From Clostridiales bacterium (GTDB taxonomy: Bacteria > Bacillota > Clostridia > Christensenellales > Aristaeellaceae), in the NCBI GenBank assembly GCA_004557805.1, contig SFFS01000017.1, positions 1 through 30,984 on the forward strand: DNA of 30,984 bases. Direction: 5' to 3'. The first letter of the stretch is position 1. Each line of letters opens with the position of its first letter. Shown piece after piece: positions 30,516 through 30,984 of this stretch. The translations under genes were made by a program, and so were the position numbers. Under the pieces are notes generated by a model, which saw only the letters and a program-made list of their open reading frames with translations, had not been told where the DNA came from and did no database searches.

Positions 30516-30544
30516 ATTATAGCCGGATCGGTTTTGCCTGTCAA
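30516..30544 (-). promoter_or_regulatory. Consensus promoter of the rhodanese-TtcA gene
   Basis: On the minus strand TTGACA, 17 nt, TATAAT, ending 17 nt before ATG 30499 and 38 nt before ATG 30478. This perfect match rules out the ATG at 30544. Confidence 0.9.
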
Positions 30545-30663
30545 TGGCCGGCGCTTTTCCGGAAACGGCGCGGGTTTTTATTGACGGCGGGAGAAAAACG
30601 CGCCATGATATATCCGGAAAAAGCGGAGCAGAGCCGCTTATGCAAGAGAATCGGAGGCGCTCC

Positions 30664-30984
30664 ATGGAATTTTTGAAGAAACTGTCGGCACGCAATAAAG
30701 ACGCATGGAACACCCGGCCGCTGCTGATCGCCGTTCTGGGCGACAGCGTGAGCCACGGTTGTTTCGACGTATTTTACAACGAACAGGGCCGCATCGACAC
30801 CCTGTACGATCCTGAGAGCGGCTACGCCGCGCAGCTTCAGCGGCGCTTGCGCCGCCTGTATCCGGCGGCCGCCGTTACTGTGATGAACGCCGGGGTTTCC
30901 GGCAATCAGGCGTGCCACGGGCTGGCGCGGCTTGAGCGCGACGTGCTTTCACGCGATCCCGATCTGGTCATCGTCGCCTTCGGC
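30664..30984 (+). CDS. SGNH/GDSL-type hydrolase, N-terminal part (3' end outside window)
   Basis: The frame opens at ATG 30664, with GGAGG 6 nt upstream, and runs to the window edge (107 residues). It reads MEFLKKLSARNKDAWNTRPL, then LIAVLGDSVSHGCFDVF (block I GDS, the nucleophile Ser), MNAGVSGNQACHG (block with the oxyanion Gly and Asn), and DPDLVIVAFG leading toward the GxND block just outside. The family comprises esterases and lipases, often acting on acetylated carbohydrates or lysophospholipids. No signal peptide is visible. It is divergently transcribed from the rhodanese-TtcA gene. Confidence 0.88.
   Translation, partial: MEFLKKLSARNKDAWNTRPLLIAVLGDSVSHGCFDVFYNEQGRIDTLYDPESGYAAQLQRRLRRLYPAAAVTVMNAGVSGNQACHGLARLERDVLSRDPDLVIVAFG

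Noticed and set aside
30479..30544. N-terminal extension of the rhodanese-TtcA protein to the ATG at 30544
   Set aside because: A perfect TTGACA-17-TATAAT promoter overlaps this stretch, so it is not in the transcript.

Overview
The window looks like a chromosomal segment of a high-GC, endospore-forming Clostridia-type Bacillota. The evidence is strong AGGAGG-type ribosome binding sites, ATGA-coupled operons, spoIIP and dpaA/dpaB sporulation genes, RNase Y, and a secreted FMN/FAD reductase of a type common in gut anaerobes. The genus cannot be fixed from the sequence alone. Base composition drops at the left edge, where an integrated mobile element ends, and in the non-coding stretches around 14.2, 25.5 and 28.5-29.1 kb.

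Layout. 1-810: the tail of a large serine recombinase, the likely end of an integrative element, closed by a hairpin terminator. 925-5697 (minus): a four-gene translationally coupled operon for a GldA/GldF/GldG-like ABC transporter plus a DUF4340 protein. 5929-8628 (minus): a fucU-like mutarotase, a zinc-dependent phospholipase C-like protein and a CapA-like protein whose metal-site motifs are largely lost. 8755-12001 (plus): sporulation genes, namely a DUF1614 membrane protein coupled to spoIIP, then dpaA-dpaB for dipicolinate synthesis, with candidate sporulation sigma-factor promoters. 12011-12342: a 133-bp tandem repeat carrying three copies of one terminator. 12358-14145 (minus): a secreted flavin-dependent reductase.

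14443-25403 (plus): a complete type I-C CRISPR-Cas locus with its own promoter, in the order cas3-cas5c-cas8c-cas7c-cas4-cas1-cas2-leader-array. The small subunit Cas11c appears to be made from an internal ribosome binding site and GTG start inside cas8c. The array has 48 repeats of 33 nt. One unit has a 4-nt spacer, and the last repeats are degenerate. Cas1, Cas2 and Cas4 would acquire spacers, Cas5c would cut the transcript at the repeat hairpins, Cas5c/Cas7c/Cas8c/Cas11c would form Cascade, and Cas3 would degrade the target.

25675-25929 (minus): adjacent elongator and initiator methionine tRNA genes with a consensus promoter and a terminator. 26053-27841 (plus): a promoter, a structured approximately 175-nt RNA ending in an intrinsic terminator (6S-like in outline, class unproven), then RNase Y. 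27926-28456: an unrecognised protein. 28457-29083: non-coding DNA with a duplicated segment and nested inverted repeats. 29084-30478 (minus): a small ORF and a rhodanese-TtcA fusion. 30664 to the end: the start of an SGNH/GDSL hydrolase.

The most unusual items are the internal Cas11c start, the structured RNA before rny, the degenerate CapA, the triplicated terminator, the trailing end of the array, and the unrecognised gene at 27926. The CRISPR system is a known subtype. I did not find a clearly new defence system.
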